From: Maribellus maritimus
GTDB lineage: Bacteria; Bacteroidota; Bacteroidia; Bacteroidales; Prolixibacteraceae
Length of the DNA: 64,000 bases
NCBI RefSeq assembly: GCF_022267315.1
Contig: NZ_JAIKLE010000007.1
Coordinates: forward strand, 176,211-240,210
Direction of reading: 5' to 3'
Part shown: piece after piece, positions 52,545 through 61,223 of the stretch
How positions within the stretch are numbered: position 1 is the first letter of the stretch
How the letters are laid out: each line of letters starts with the position of its first letter
Notes under the pieces: model-generated
The model's database searches: none
Told to the model about the DNA's origin: nothing
Seen by the model: the letters and a program-made list of their open reading frames with translations, nothing else
Translations under genes and position numbers: made by a program

Positions 52545-53041
52545 GCTATTTAATTAATATAGGATTCATTCCACTTAATTGGAATTAAATTACCACCTGA
52601 ATTTTGTGTCGCTTCAGAAATTATTTGAGATGAAGGCTGATTGTCTGAGACTCAAACCCGGCATGGTTACCAGTGTTTTCTGCCAAGTGCCTGTAAAGTC
52701 GGAATATCCAATTGAATAATCTCCGTCAAATAATGGTAAAAAGTGATAAATGACAAATTCTTTTTGAGTGATTTATATTGAACGAAATCCACGAAAAAAG
52801 GGAAAGTGGTTTTACCCCGGGAGATAAAATTTGCAAGAAAGTGAATAAGTTCCACAATTAAGGATAGGTGCCCATCGAAAACTCTGACAAATGCTATGCT
52901 TCGTCTGCTACAGTTTAAGTCCCCGGGGACAATGGAACTATTGTTTTTTAGTTACGCTGGGATTACTGGCAACATTGTCGTTTAATCAGCTTGTCGATTC
53001 TTAACGTTTTGGGAATAAGCGATGGGGCTGATGTTTTATCT
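52545..53041. other. Gene-poor interval with a possible decayed ORF
   Basis: About 500 bases without a convincing gene. On the minus strand a frame without ATG stays open from about 52949 to a stop at 52667 (about 93 codons, ending ALGRKHW), containing a GTG-started piece VELIHFLANFISRGK. It has no family I recognise and may be a remnant. A perfect 12-base palindrome GTCCCCGGGGAC lies at 52919-52930 within that frame. No promoter, RNA gene or terminator stands out. Confidence 0.3.
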
Positions 53042-53989
53042 TCAGTGTACAGTTTTTTGTGGGGAAGGAAGTGTATTCTTTTTATTTTGTTTTCTGAATA
53101 GAAATAGCAATAAAACGATAATTGCAAGACTAATAAATGCATAGTATATGCTGTCGGCAGCGGAACCAAAGTTTTCAACTTCCGGACTCATCAAATTGTT
53201 GTCAATCATATACAAAGAAATAACCGCAAAAGCGTTGTTAAAAAAATGAGCCAAAATTGGAATCCACATCGAACCACTCCAAACCAGCAAATACCCGAAA
53301 AGTGCTCCTAGAAGTAAGCGTGGCAGGAAACCATAAAACTGCATATGTAAAGCGCTAAAAAAAATTGCTGAAATCCAAATACCCCAGTGGTGGCTTTTTG
53401 TCATTCGTGTAAAAGAGCGTTGAATAACACCCCGGAAAAGAAATTCTTCACCAATGGCAGGTAAAAAGGCAACCATAAAAATATTAAACACTAGTCCGGC
53501 TGTTGTTTTTACATTCAAAAAGGCTTCCGTTAACTGCGCCGCGCTTTCTTCCGTTTGCTTCATCCATCGTTCAATCCCGCTTAACCAGTCAGGCAGTTGC
53601 ATTTTTGCGTTTAGTTCACCCGTTAAATTTATTGCCGGTGTAGCAATAAACATCAAAATCAACACTATTAAAGCTGACGATAATGTGGTGGATTTATTCA
53701 AAAACAAATATTCTGAGATATTTCCCAAATAAAGCCAGCCTAAAATAATTGGAGGAACAATAAACAAACCCAATGACTGAACAATCTGAAAATATTTTAA
53801 AATGGTAATGCTTTGAGGATTGTTTAAATCATTTACACCTGGCATATTTAACACTGAGTCGATGCCAAAAACCGGGACAGCTATGATTAGTGATAATACA
53901 AAAAAAGCAAGAAAACTAACAACAACTACAAAAATTGAGAACATCAATTGCGGAAAGGGTTTCATTCCCCGAAATGCAGAAAAAGCCAT
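53042..53989 (-). CDS. CPBP family intramembrane metalloprotease
   Basis: 315 residues with about eight helices. The CPBP (Rce1-like/abortive-infection) motifs are all seen: IGEEFLFRGVIQRSF (EExxxR, about residue 179), ALHMQFYGFLPRLLLGALFGYLL (FxxxH region) and LAHFFNNAFAV (HxxxN). Such proteases cleave CAAX-like or bacteriocin-related substrates; the substrate here is unknown. A TATCTTTG box lies about 20 bases before its start. Confidence 0.9.
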   Translation of the reverse strand: MAFSAFRGMKPFPQLMFSIFVVVVSFLAFFVLSLIIAVPVFGIDSVLNMPGVNDLNNPQSITILKYFQIVQSLGLFIVPPIILGWLYLGNISEYLFLNKSTTLSSALIVLILMFIATPAINLTGELNAKMQLPDWLSGIERWMKQTEESAAQLTEAFLNVKTTAGLVFNIFMVAFLPAIGEEFLFRGVIQRSFTRMTKSHHWGIWISAIFFSALHMQFYGFLPRLLLGALFGYLLVWSGSMWIPILAHFFNNAFAVISLYMIDNNLMSPEVENFGSAADSIYYAFISLAIIVLLLFLFRKQNKKNTLPSPQKTVH

Positions 53990-54009
53990 GCTTCTATCTA
54001 TTTTTCCGA

Positions 54010-54017
54010 CAAAGATA
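54010..54017 (-). promoter_or_regulatory. -7 box of the CPBP protease gene
   Basis: TATCTTTG on the minus strand is an exact TAnnTTTG match 20 bases before the ATG at 53989. The -33 region is weak. Confidence 0.45.
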
Positions 54018-54111
54018 GTTTTTTTGAATAATTCTGATTGTCATTCCCCGTTGAGGTGAGAGCCCTTTAAGATCGATGAGGTTTTCTTTGGAGAAACCAA
54101 AGTTTTAATGT

Positions 54112-54825
54112 TTACAATTCCCTTATTTTAATATTTCTGAACATCGTAAGGCCACCATGATCCTGTAAGCCGATGTGGCCGGCTTTCGCTTCTCCGTAAT
54201 GTGGCGCTTCTGCCCACTTCCCTTCAGCTTTATTGGCTTTCCAATTGTCATTCCACAGTTCGTATTCAACTACTTTTTTGCCATTTAACCAGTGCTCTAC
54301 ATGTGGATTTTTAACAACAATCCGGGCCGTATTCCATTCATCAATTGGTTTTACTTCTGCATCTTCCGGAGGATTCATACCATAATTTGCCCCCGAAGTT
54401 TGCCAATTTTCCAATTCTCCCGGCCATCCTTTATCATCTATCAACTGGTATTCCGGACCTGATTCAGAAATCGCATCAGTCAATCCTTCCTGTACATGAT
54501 AAAATATGCCGGAGTTACTTTCAGGAGCTACTCTCCATTCCAGGAATAATTCAAAATTTTCATACTGCTTTTTAGTGATAATATCACCTCCGTGAGCAGA
54601 CCCTCCACCCGAATTGTGCATTTCTCCGTTGACAATTTTCCAACCGGTAACTTCTCCGCCATTAAACATTTTCCATTTATTCATACTTTTCCCGTCAAAA
54701 AGTAATGCCCAGCCTTCTGATTTTTCTTTATTTGTTAAGGTGTTTATTTCTCCTTTTTCTCCGGTTGAGCAAGAGAATATAAAAAATGTCAGAAAAGATA
54801 AAAGAGGTATTGTTATATTCTTCAT
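54112..54825 (-). CDS. DUF1080 lipoprotein (3-keto-glycoside hydrolase type)
   Basis: 237 residues with signal peptide and lipobox FIFSC. Jelly-roll concanavalin-like domain of the DUF1080 (3-keto-disaccharide hydrolase) family: GWALLFDGKSMNKWKMFNG, GWKIVNGEMHNSGGG, DIITKKQYENFELFLEWRVAPESNSGIFYHV, EYQLIDD, WNTARIVVKN and IGLQDHGGLTMFRNIKI. Some members hydrolyse 3-keto-glycosides made by Gfo/Idh/MocA oxidases. No such oxidase is adjacent, but a Tat-exported one lies at 61295-62725. Confidence 0.88.
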   Translation of the reverse strand: MKNITIPLLSFLTFFIFSCSTGEKGEINTLTNKEKSEGWALLFDGKSMNKWKMFNGGEVTGWKIVNGEMHNSGGGSAHGGDIITKKQYENFELFLEWRVAPESNSGIFYHVQEGLTDAISESGPEYQLIDDKGWPGELENWQTSGANYGMNPPEDAEVKPIDEWNTARIVVKNPHVEHWLNGKKVVEYELWNDNWKANKAEGKWAEAPHYGEAKAGHIGLQDHGGLTMFRNIKIREL

Positions 54826-54962
54826 GAAAAGAGACTTAAGTTCTTATTTTACAATAAAAATACAAATTCATTTTTAAAATACTGAATATGATTTTTTCTG
54901 GTGCAGAACGCGGAATTTTGATCATTTCAATTTAACTTTAGACGCCAACAAAAAATTACTCA

Positions 54963-55751
54963 TTGAAATTCAGTAAGAGTGTTATAGGAATGATTCATCT
55001 GGGAGCATTACCCGGTACTCCCAAAAACAAACTTCGTATAGCCCAAATAACAAAAAAGGCTGTTGAAGAAGCAACTTTATTACGAGAGGAAGGAGTTGAC
55101 GCAATAATGATTGAGAATATGCATGATCGGCCTTATTTAAACCGGGAAGTTGGACCTGAAGTCGTAGCCGGAATGACAGCTGTGGCCGTTGAAATTAAAA
55201 AAGAAATTCAACTTCCTGCCGGAATTCAGATTTTGGCCGGAGCCAATAAAGCTGCACTTGCCGTGGCCCTGGCAACAGGATTAAGTTTTATCCGTGTGGA
55301 AGGTTTTGTGTTTGGACACATGGCTGATGAAGGATGGATAAACAGTGACGCCGGAGATTTACTTCGTTACCGGAAACAAATTGGTGCAGAGCATATACCC
55401 ATACTCACCGATATCAAAAAGAAACATTCTTCGCATGCACTTACCAGCGACATTTCGTTGGAAGAGACAGCAAAAGCTGCGGAATTTTTCTTAAGCGACG
55501 GATTAATCGTTACAGGAAAGTCCACGGGTGAGAAAGCAGAAGTGGGTGATGTGGCGAAGGTCAAAAAAAACACAAAGCTGCCTGTAATTATCGGCTCAGG
55601 AGTCGACCAATACAATATTCACGAATACTGGGATTTTGCTGATGCTTTTATCGTCGGATCTTTTTTCAAAAAGGGTGGATATTGGGAAAACAATGTTGAC
55701 CGCGAACGAGTAAAAAACTTTATGCAAAAAATAAATCAACTTAGAACTTAG
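54963..55751 (+). CDS. BtpA/SgcQ family TIM-barrel protein
   Basis: 262 residues. Opening VIGMIHLGALPGTPKN is the family signature, followed by GVDAIMIENMHDRPYL, AGIQILAGANKAALAVALATG, FIRVEGFVFGHMADEGWI, GLIVTGKSTGEKA and VIIGSGVDQYNIHEYW. SgcQ is linked to sugar metabolism in E. coli and BtpA to photosystem I in cyanobacteria; the reaction is unknown. The start is a TTG; no ATG fits the conserved N-terminus. The NfeD-LytTR gene begins 3 bases after its stop, so both share a transcript. Confidence 0.85.
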   Translation: MKFSKSVIGMIHLGALPGTPKNKLRIAQITKKAVEEATLLREEGVDAIMIENMHDRPYLNREVGPEVVAGMTAVAVEIKKEIQLPAGIQILAGANKAALAVALATGLSFIRVEGFVFGHMADEGWINSDAGDLLRYRKQIGAEHIPILTDIKKKHSSHALTSDISLEETAKAAEFFLSDGLIVTGKSTGEKAEVGDVAKVKKNTKLPVIIGSGVDQYNIHEYWDFADAFIVGSFFKKGGYWENNVDRERVKNFMQKINQLRT

Positions 55752-55754
55752 CTT

Positions 55755-56588
55755 ATGGAATTTGATGTTTGGCACCTTTGGGTTTTGGCTGCCATTGTCT
55801 TTTTTATTCTCGAAATATTTATCCCTTCGTTTCTGATGGCCAGCATTGGTATAGGATGCATTTTTGCTTTCTTTGGGGCAGTTTTTAATGCTCCTGTAGC
55901 ACTTCAGATAATTCTTTTTATTATTGGAACTGTTGCAGGTTTTGTTGGAGTAAAACCTCTGATGATGAAATATGCCTATCGCAAAAAAGTAATAAAAACC
56001 AATGCTGGAGGTTTGGTGGGAAGAATAGGAAAAGTAATCGAAGAAATTGACGAGCTAAAGAATACAGGGTGTGTTGCAATTGATGGCGACCAATGGAAAA
56101 GTATCCCTGTTTCCGGTGAAGTCATTTCAGTTGGCGAGAAAGTGCGTGTAATAAGTATCGACAGCATTGTGATAACAGTTGAGCTACTGGAAAAAAGTCA
56201 CCCGCAAAAAGATCCCGAAGTGGAGATTCCGCTAAAAAAGGAGAGCGAACGACTTGCTTTGAAAGTGGGAAATAAAACTTTTTATATCGGATTTGACGAC
56301 ATTGCTTTTTTATACTCAGCAAATAAAATTACATACGTGGTTACAACTGCGGGGAAACAATATATTCACGACAAGTCGCTTGATAGCCTTAATGAATTTC
56401 TTCCCGATGAAATGTTTTACCGGGCAAACCGGCAATTCATCCTTACCCGGAATGTCATTTCAGAAATCAAACCGGAAAACAATGGAAAACTCAGGGTGAG
56501 TTTAAATGTAAGCAACGGATTTCCAAATCGCATTTCGGTAAGCCGTTTAAAGGCGGCGGCGTTTCGGGAATGGCTGAAAGAAGAATGA
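55755..56588 (+). CDS. NfeD-LytTR fusion: membrane protein with DNA-binding domain
   Basis: 277 residues in one frame. Residues 1-70 hold three hydrophobic helices in the NfeD pattern (MEFDVWHLWVLAAIVFFILEIFIPSFL). About 84-146 form the NfeD OB-fold (GLVGRIGKVIEEI, CVAIDGDQWKS, VGEKVRVISIDSIVITVELL). A linker (147-165) joins it to a LytTR DNA-binding domain (167-274): FYIGFDDIAFLYSANKITYV, LNEFLPDEMFYRANRQFILTRNVI, and ISVSRLKAAAFREWL, where MFYRANRQFILTRN replaces the classical F-R-HRS-IVN. NfeD proteins partner with stomatin/flotillin in membrane microdomains; LytTR domains normally follow receiver domains. The fusion would make a membrane-tethered transcription factor. A paralogous plain nfeD and stomatin follow. 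Confidence 0.88.
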   Translation: MEFDVWHLWVLAAIVFFILEIFIPSFLMASIGIGCIFAFFGAVFNAPVALQIILFIIGTVAGFVGVKPLMMKYAYRKKVIKTNAGGLVGRIGKVIEEIDELKNTGCVAIDGDQWKSIPVSGEVISVGEKVRVISIDSIVITVELLEKSHPQKDPEVEIPLKKESERLALKVGNKTFYIGFDDIAFLYSANKITYVVTTAGKQYIHDKSLDSLNEFLPDEMFYRANRQFILTRNVISEIKPENNGKLRVSLNVSNGFPNRISVSRLKAAAFREWLKEE

Positions 56589-56673
56589 TTGCTGACGAAA
56601 TGTTTTATCCTTGTTTTTATATCACTTCAGATGAAAAGCCCCACAGAAACCAGGCGGATTAGAGTATCAAAAG

Positions 56674-56681
56674 TAACTTTG
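56674..56681 (+). promoter_or_regulatory. -7 box upstream of nfeD-stomatin
   Basis: TAACTTTG fits exactly, 28 bases before the nfeD ATG. No TTTG is found 17-23 bases upstream, so activation, for example by a LytTR factor, is possible (inference). Confidence 0.45.
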
Positions 56682-56708
56682 GTTTATCCATTTTAAAAAT
56701 CAAAAATT

Positions 56709-57152
56709 ATGGAATTTGAACTTTGGCACATTTGGTTACTGATAGCTCTAATATCCTTTATTATGGAAATATTTATACCCTCTTTTATTTTATTTAATTT
56801 CGGAATTGGCGCACTTGTCGGATCGCTGGCAGCAGGTTTGGATTTGTCAATGGAATGGCAGATTGTTCTTTTCTCTTCCGGAACATTAATGAGTTTTTTT
56901 CTAGTTCGGCCCGTAATGAAAAAAGTGGCTTACAAACATTCCGAGGATCGAAAAACCAATGTTGATGCAATGGTAGGCCGCCAGGCAAAGGTTACCGAAG
57001 AAATCAGCAATGAAAACAACCGGGGCCGCGTGTTGCTCGATGGCGACAATTGGCAGGCCCGCTCTCTCAACAGCGATGAAATCCCTGCAGGGACCACCGT
57101 TGAAATTGTTCAGTTAAACAGTATTGTTTTAATCGTAAAAAAAATCAATTAA
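56709..57152 (+). CDS. nfeD: NfeD family membrane protein
   Basis: 147 residues: three hydrophobic helices (about 5-70; MEFELWHIWLLIALISFIMEIFIPSF) and the OB-fold (about 88-146; DAMVGRQAKVTEEI, GRVLLDGDNWQARSL, AGTTVEIVQLNSIVLIV). This is a short NfeD without the ClpP-like protease domain, the form that pairs with stomatin-like proteins. Its N-terminus is very close to that of the NfeD-LytTR fusion, so the two are duplicates. The stomatin gene begins 12 bases downstream. Confidence 0.93.
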   Translation: MEFELWHIWLLIALISFIMEIFIPSFILFNFGIGALVGSLAAGLDLSMEWQIVLFSSGTLMSFFLVRPVMKKVAYKHSEDRKTNVDAMVGRQAKVTEEISNENNRGRVLLDGDNWQARSLNSDEIPAGTTVEIVQLNSIVLIVKKIN

Positions 57153-57164
57153 AAACCTTTTATT

Positions 57165-58142
57165 ATGAATGCAACAACCTTAATTCTTATTCTGTTGGCC
57201 GTATTTGTGATTGTATTTGCCGCAGTTGGTATCCGTATTGTTCAGCAATCTCAAACCATTATAGTTGAACGTTTGGGAAAATACCACAGAACACTGACTT
57301 CGGGGATAAATATAATTATCCCCATCATCGACCAGCCTCGTAAAATTATCTGGCGTTATGTTCGCGAAGATTTTGACGGAAGACAAATTGTACATTTTAA
57401 AACCAAAGACCGCATCGATTTACGGGAAACAGTGTACGATTTTCCAAGGCAAAATGTAATTACAAAAGACAATGTGGGAACCGAAATTAATGCGCTGCTC
57501 TACTTTCAGATTATGGACCCGATTAAAGCCATGTATGAAATAGAGAACCTGCCCGATGCCATTGAAAAACTTACACAAACTACGCTGCGTAATGTAATTG
57601 GCGAGATGGATTTGGATGAAACACTTTCATCGCGCGATACCATTAATTCCAAATTGAGAATTATTTTGGATGAGGCAACAAACAAATGGGGAGTGAAAGT
57701 AAACCGTGTGGAATTGCAGGACATCAACCCACCTCGCGATATCCGGGATGCGATGGAAAAACAGATGCGTGCTGAACGCGATAGGCGGGCAAAAATACTG
57801 GAAGCCGAAGGTTCCAAAAAATCAATGATTCTGGAAGCTGAAGGTTTTAAAGAATCGCAGATCAACAAAGCTGAAGGTGAAAAACAAGCCGAAATTTTGA
57901 GAGCAGAAGGAGATGCGATGGCAAGAGTAAAACGTGCCGAAGGAGAAGCTGAAGCCATCCTGAAAGTTACTGAGGCCATTGCAAAAAACGGCGATCCAAT
58001 CAACTATCTCGTAGCCATGAAATACCTGGAAACATTTAAAGAAATGGTAAGCGGCGAAGACAATAAAACTGTTTATATGCCATACGAAGCCAGCGGAATC
58101 CTAAGTTCAATCGGTGGAATTAAGGATTTGCTAAAAGGTTAA
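57165..58142 (+). CDS. SPFH/stomatin-like (slipin) protein
   Basis: 325 residues. N-terminal membrane helix (about 5-25), SPFH/band-7 domain (about 26-195: VERLGKYHRTLTSGINIIIPIIDQPR, TKDNVGTEINALLYFQIMDP, TLRNVIGEMDLDETLSSRD, VNRVELQDINPPRDI), then a coiled coil with AEG repeated every 11 residues (EAEG, AEG, RAEG; about 215-265) and a C-terminal tail. Such proteins oligomerise into rings or cages on the inner membrane and work with NfeD. Similar to QmcA/slipin in E. coli. Terminator follows. Confidence 0.94.
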   Translation: MNATTLILILLAVFVIVFAAVGIRIVQQSQTIIVERLGKYHRTLTSGINIIIPIIDQPRKIIWRYVREDFDGRQIVHFKTKDRIDLRETVYDFPRQNVITKDNVGTEINALLYFQIMDPIKAMYEIENLPDAIEKLTQTTLRNVIGEMDLDETLSSRDTINSKLRIILDEATNKWGVKVNRVELQDINPPRDIRDAMEKQMRAERDRRAKILEAEGSKKSMILEAEGFKESQINKAEGEKQAEILRAEGDAMARVKRAEGEAEAILKVTEAIAKNGDPINYLVAMKYLETFKEMVSGEDNKTVYMPYEASGILSSIGGIKDLLKG

Positions 58143-58163
58143 TGTTGATTTGAATTTGCAAAG

Positions 58164-58192
58164 AACCGTTCTCTGAAAAGGGAGCGGTTTTT
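58164..58192 (+). terminator. Rho-independent terminator after the stomatin gene
   Basis: AACCGTTCTC pairs with GGGAGCGGTT (ten pairs, two G-U) around loop TGAAAA, followed by five T. Confidence 0.75.
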
Positions 58193-58203
58193 GTTTCTCA
58201 AAC

Positions 58204-58470
58204 CTAACATTTGTTTCTTGCACACGGACTATTGGTTACAAAAAATCCAAGGAATGCTCCAAAAATTACATTTTGAAAAATATCTCCCGGAGGAATAGCA
58301 TCCATCGTTCTTCCGTCAGTGAAGTAGAAATATAAAAAACCACCGATTGCACCAATAACTGTAGCAATGAGCGTTTTCTGAACCTGCTTCGATTTTATCC
58401 AGCCTTTTAATCCCTTCTCTTCAGATTCAATCTCCAACTTTTTTACCTCAATCTTTTCTTTTATATCCAT
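58204..58470 (-). CDS. Small membrane protein of unknown function
   Basis: 88 residues: a charged helical N-terminus (MDIKEKIEVKKLEIESEEKG region), a hydrophobic helix with GAIGGFLYFYF (about 31-52), a loop, a second helix (about 64-80, NVIFGAFLGFFV) and a C-terminal CARNKC pair of cysteines. I do not recognise the family. The frame continues upstream over the promoter, so the ATG at 58470 is chosen. Confidence 0.6.
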   Translation of the reverse strand: MDIKEKIEVKKLEIESEEKGLKGWIKSKQVQKTLIATVIGAIGGFLYFYFTDGRTMDAIPPGDIFQNVIFGAFLGFFVTNSPCARNKC

Positions 58471-58475
58471 AAATA

Positions 58476-58510
58476 CAAATATATAGATATGTTTGAAATA
58501 TAAGTACAAA
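58476..58510 (-). promoter_or_regulatory. Promoter of the small membrane protein gene
   Basis: Minus strand TTTG (58510-58507), 23 bases, TATATTTG (58483-58476), exact in both elements. The start point would lie at the start codon, giving a nearly leaderless mRNA. Confidence 0.5.
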
Positions 58511-58521
58511 AAAGAAATATT

Positions 58522-59592
58522 TTAATACCGATCCCAACGTTCTTTCCAGTCGCGTAAAAAATCTTCCCTCCATTTTCCGATGGTAAACTGGCACTCTTCA
58601 GGTGTTTTATTCAAATCGATATAATAATTGGGGTAAGTAAGCGAATCAAAATGACGGAACTGACCACCCCAACTCTCTTTTGTGGGGTCATTAACATCTC
58701 CGACACTTCCTAAAACCGATGAAACCAAATACAAGATCGTTGGAGAATCTCCTTCCTTTAATGTATTTTTGGGCCAGTTTGCCGATGGAAATACGTCGCC
58801 ACATTTTTTTTCAAATAATCCCTGATGTGTGGAGCCGTGATTCCGGATATTTGCGTCGATAAAGCCGGTAGCTGCCCACTCCCCTTCCTGGTTCCCAGAC
58901 TGGTAAACCCCTCTAAAAGTTTCGTGTGTTCCTCTGGGCAAAATGCCATCTTCAATCCACCATAAATCGGTATATGTTTTAGCCATAAAATCAAAAACAA
59001 AATTGCGGCTGGCTGTGTCGTGCAGCGTGTTGGTCGACCCGATGCAATTAATTCGGATTTTTTCGGCAATTTCAGGAGCGTCGTACAGTGCCTGTGCCGT
59101 GGTCGATAAACTTCCCCAAACCAAAATCCACAGCGGGTTCTCTTTGGAATAGTTTTGTGCTGTCTGAATAATCCACTCCGAGCCTTCCGAAGAGGCATTT
59201 TCTGAAGGAACTCCCGGTTTTTTGGTCCCCAACTTTACAATATCAAGCAATGATGTCTCGTCCATTAAATTTGTATATCCTTTTTCCCTAAGATGGTCTA
59301 CGTCAATTCGCTGAATCCAGTTTTTAATCAGTTTTACCCTTGGAATCGTGTCCCACGGATGTTGTTCTATCTGGTTGCAGGGGGTGGCTACAATTCCTTT
59401 TATTTTTAGAATATCACTATAGTGAACCGCCCTGAACAGCGATTGAATATCATCTGGATCGCCCCCTAAATCTGTATCAATAATAACGTCAAAAGTTTTT
59501 GGACTTTTTTCTGTCAGTTTACAGGTGATAATAAGAAAAGATATGACAATCAGGATCGTATTTCTAAAAACTGTAAAGTACGCTATTTTCAT
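58522..59592 (-). CDS. DUF1593 nucleoside-hydrolase-like protein
   Basis: 356 residues with an N-terminal hydrophobic segment ending SFLIITCK (about 12-26; possible lipobox ITC). The domain begins FDVIIDTDLGGDPDDIQSLFRAVHYSD, the DUF1593 metal-site signature (related to D-x-D-x-G-x-D-D of nucleoside hydrolases), and continues with EGSEWIIQTAQNY, LWILVWGSLSTTAQALYDAPEI, NFVFDFMAK and the final GDVNDPTKESWGGQFRH. Related proteins are found with polysaccharide-degrading genes. Substrate unknown; presumably periplasmic. Confidence 0.82.
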   Translation of the reverse strand: MKIAYFTVFRNTILIVISFLIITCKLTEKSPKTFDVIIDTDLGGDPDDIQSLFRAVHYSDILKIKGIVATPCNQIEQHPWDTIPRVKLIKNWIQRIDVDHLREKGYTNLMDETSLLDIVKLGTKKPGVPSENASSEGSEWIIQTAQNYSKENPLWILVWGSLSTTAQALYDAPEIAEKIRINCIGSTNTLHDTASRNFVFDFMAKTYTDLWWIEDGILPRGTHETFRGVYQSGNQEGEWAATGFIDANIRNHGSTHQGLFEKKCGDVFPSANWPKNTLKEGDSPTILYLVSSVLGSVGDVNDPTKESWGGQFRHFDSLTYPNYYIDLNKTPEECQFTIGKWREDFLRDWKERWDRY

Positions 59593-59697
59593 ATATCTGT
59601 TTTTTTTGATCTTGTTTTCCGGTTTGATTTTTAAAATGTAATTTTAACTTTTAAAATCAATAAAAGAATCATAACAATAATAATTAAAAGAACTGAA

Positions 59698-60825
59698 ATG
59701 AAAAATACATGGTTTATTTTAGCGGTATTGGCGTTTTTTTCGTGCGCACAACCTCAGCCGGAACAGCCGGTTCTAATCGATAAAGATAATTTTGAAACAC
59801 AGCATGACGGGAAACAGGTTGATTTGTATACCTTAAAAAACAGCAATGGTTTGGTGGCCCAGATTACCAATTATGGTGGAAAAGTAGTAAACCTCTGGAC
59901 TCCTGACAAAAATGGCAATTTTGGTGACATTGTTTTAGGCTTTGAAACCATTGACGAATATTTCAATACGAGTGAAATTTATTTTGGTTCGCTTATTGGC
60001 CGGTACGGAAACCGGATTGGGAGCGGAACTTTTTCGATTGACGGCACCGTTTATTCGCTGGAACAAAATAATAACGGGAATGCATTACATGGAGGTATAA
60101 AAGGTTTTAATAATGTAGTTTGGGATGCCAGTCAATTGGATGAACAAACTCTTGAACTGAATTATCTTTCCAAGGATATGGAAGAAGGTTATCCTGGCAA
60201 TTTAAATGTGAAGGTTGTTTATAAATTAACGAATGAAAATGAGTTGAAAATTGAATATTGGGCTACAACTGATAGAGCAACTCCGGTGAACCTGACACAC
60301 CATTCCTTTTTTAATTTGAAAGGCGCGGGTAACGGCGATATAAATGAACATATTGTACAGATTAATGCCGATTCATATACTCCGGTAGATGATGGTTTGA
60401 TCCCGACTGGGGAGATCGCTCCGGTGGAAGGAACTCCAATGGATTTTAGAAAGCCAACTGCTATCAGTGAGCGGGTAAGAGACGATTTTGAACAGTTAAA
60501 GTTTGGAAATGGTTATGACCATAACTGGGTTTTAAATCAGGCGGACAACGGATTGACTTTTGCAGCCAAAGTTTTGGAACCTAATTCAGGCAGAACAATG
60601 GAAGTTTATACCAACGAGCCTGGCATTCAGTTTTATGGTGGTAATTTCCTTGATGGAACTGTTACGGGAAAAGAAGGAAAAATATACGAGTTCCGTTCGG
60701 CTCTTTGCCTGGAAACCCAGCATTTTCCTGACAGCCCAAACAAGCCGGATTTCCCTTCTACTGTGTTGAAACCGGGGGATGAATATTACTCAATTTGTGT
60801 ATACAAATTCGGTATTGAACAATAA
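59698..60825 (+). CDS. galM: Aldose 1-epimerase, lipoprotein
   Basis: Mutarotase of 375 residues. Signal peptide with lipobox AFFSC. Motifs: NSNGLVAQITNYGGKVVNLWTPD, GSLIGRYGNRIGSGTFSIDG (substrate-binding Arg), ALHGGIKGFNNVVWD, VNLTHHSFFNLKGAG (catalytic His), GYDHNWVL and FRSALCLETQHFPDSPN (catalytic Glu). Interconverts alpha and beta anomers of aldohexoses. Exported GalM is common in Bacteroidota. Terminator follows. Confidence 0.93.
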   Translation: MKNTWFILAVLAFFSCAQPQPEQPVLIDKDNFETQHDGKQVDLYTLKNSNGLVAQITNYGGKVVNLWTPDKNGNFGDIVLGFETIDEYFNTSEIYFGSLIGRYGNRIGSGTFSIDGTVYSLEQNNNGNALHGGIKGFNNVVWDASQLDEQTLELNYLSKDMEEGYPGNLNVKVVYKLTNENELKIEYWATTDRATPVNLTHHSFFNLKGAGNGDINEHIVQINADSYTPVDDGLIPTGEIAPVEGTPMDFRKPTAISERVRDDFEQLKFGNGYDHNWVLNQADNGLTFAAKVLEPNSGRTMEVYTNEPGIQFYGGNFLDGTVTGKEGKIYEFRSALCLETQHFPDSPNKPDFPSTVLKPGDEYYSICVYKFGIEQ

Positions 60826-60832
60826 CAGATAT

Positions 60833-60893
60833 AAAAAAGGTTGCCATCCGCGTATGCAACAGAATGGTATTGCTTATAGGGCATCCTTTTTTT
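60833..60893 (+). terminator. Likely terminator after galM
   Basis: AAAAAAGGTTGCC (60833-60845) pairs with the distal GGGCATCCTTTTTT arm with one mismatch; GCAA and TTGC can close a second, inner stem. A long T run follows. Confidence 0.6.
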
Positions 60894-61223
60894 GTTTTTT
60901 TTGACGCAGCCCAATTTCATGCACAATGAAGAATAGTAGAGGGAAAATCGCATCATTTTGGGGCAGCAAGGTTAGGACCGGGCAAAAGGAAGAATTACTG
61001 CCGTAACTGTTACAAAACTAAAATCGAAAAGAAAGCCACGTATATCATGTTTTTTCATGGTTTAGATTCAGAGTCGGAAAGTGAAGGAGATTTTGATAAA
61101 AATGAGTCAATCAGGATCGCCCGGATTACCGACGTTTTGCATTGGCATCGGCTGGTTAAATAAAATATAGAAGGGTTTAGCTTTCGGGTGGAGAATCCGC
61201 ACAAATATTGAATTTTTAATAGC
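60894..61223 (+). other. Decayed coding region
   Basis: About 330 bases with two short frames that look like pieces of one broken gene: 60926-61006 (26 codons) and, in another frame, 60981-61163 (about 60 codons without a start), the latter beginning GKRKNYCRNCYKTK with a CxxC and ending HWHRLVK. Zinc-knuckle-like YCRNCY suggests a transposase or DNA-binding remnant, but I cannot identify it. Nothing else is seen. Confidence 0.3.

Noticed and set aside
52963..53178. 71-codon minus-strand frame overlapping the CPBP gene end
   Set aside because: Mostly a shadow of the protease C-terminus in another frame.
57841..57975. Regular repeat in the stomatin gene as a DNA repeat element
   Set aside because: The periodicity is at protein level (AEG every 11 residues in a coiled coil), as expected for SPFH proteins.
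57506..58003. 165-codon antisense frame inside the stomatin gene
   Set aside because: Its Ser/Ala-rich repeat pattern is just the reverse of the AEG repeat codons.
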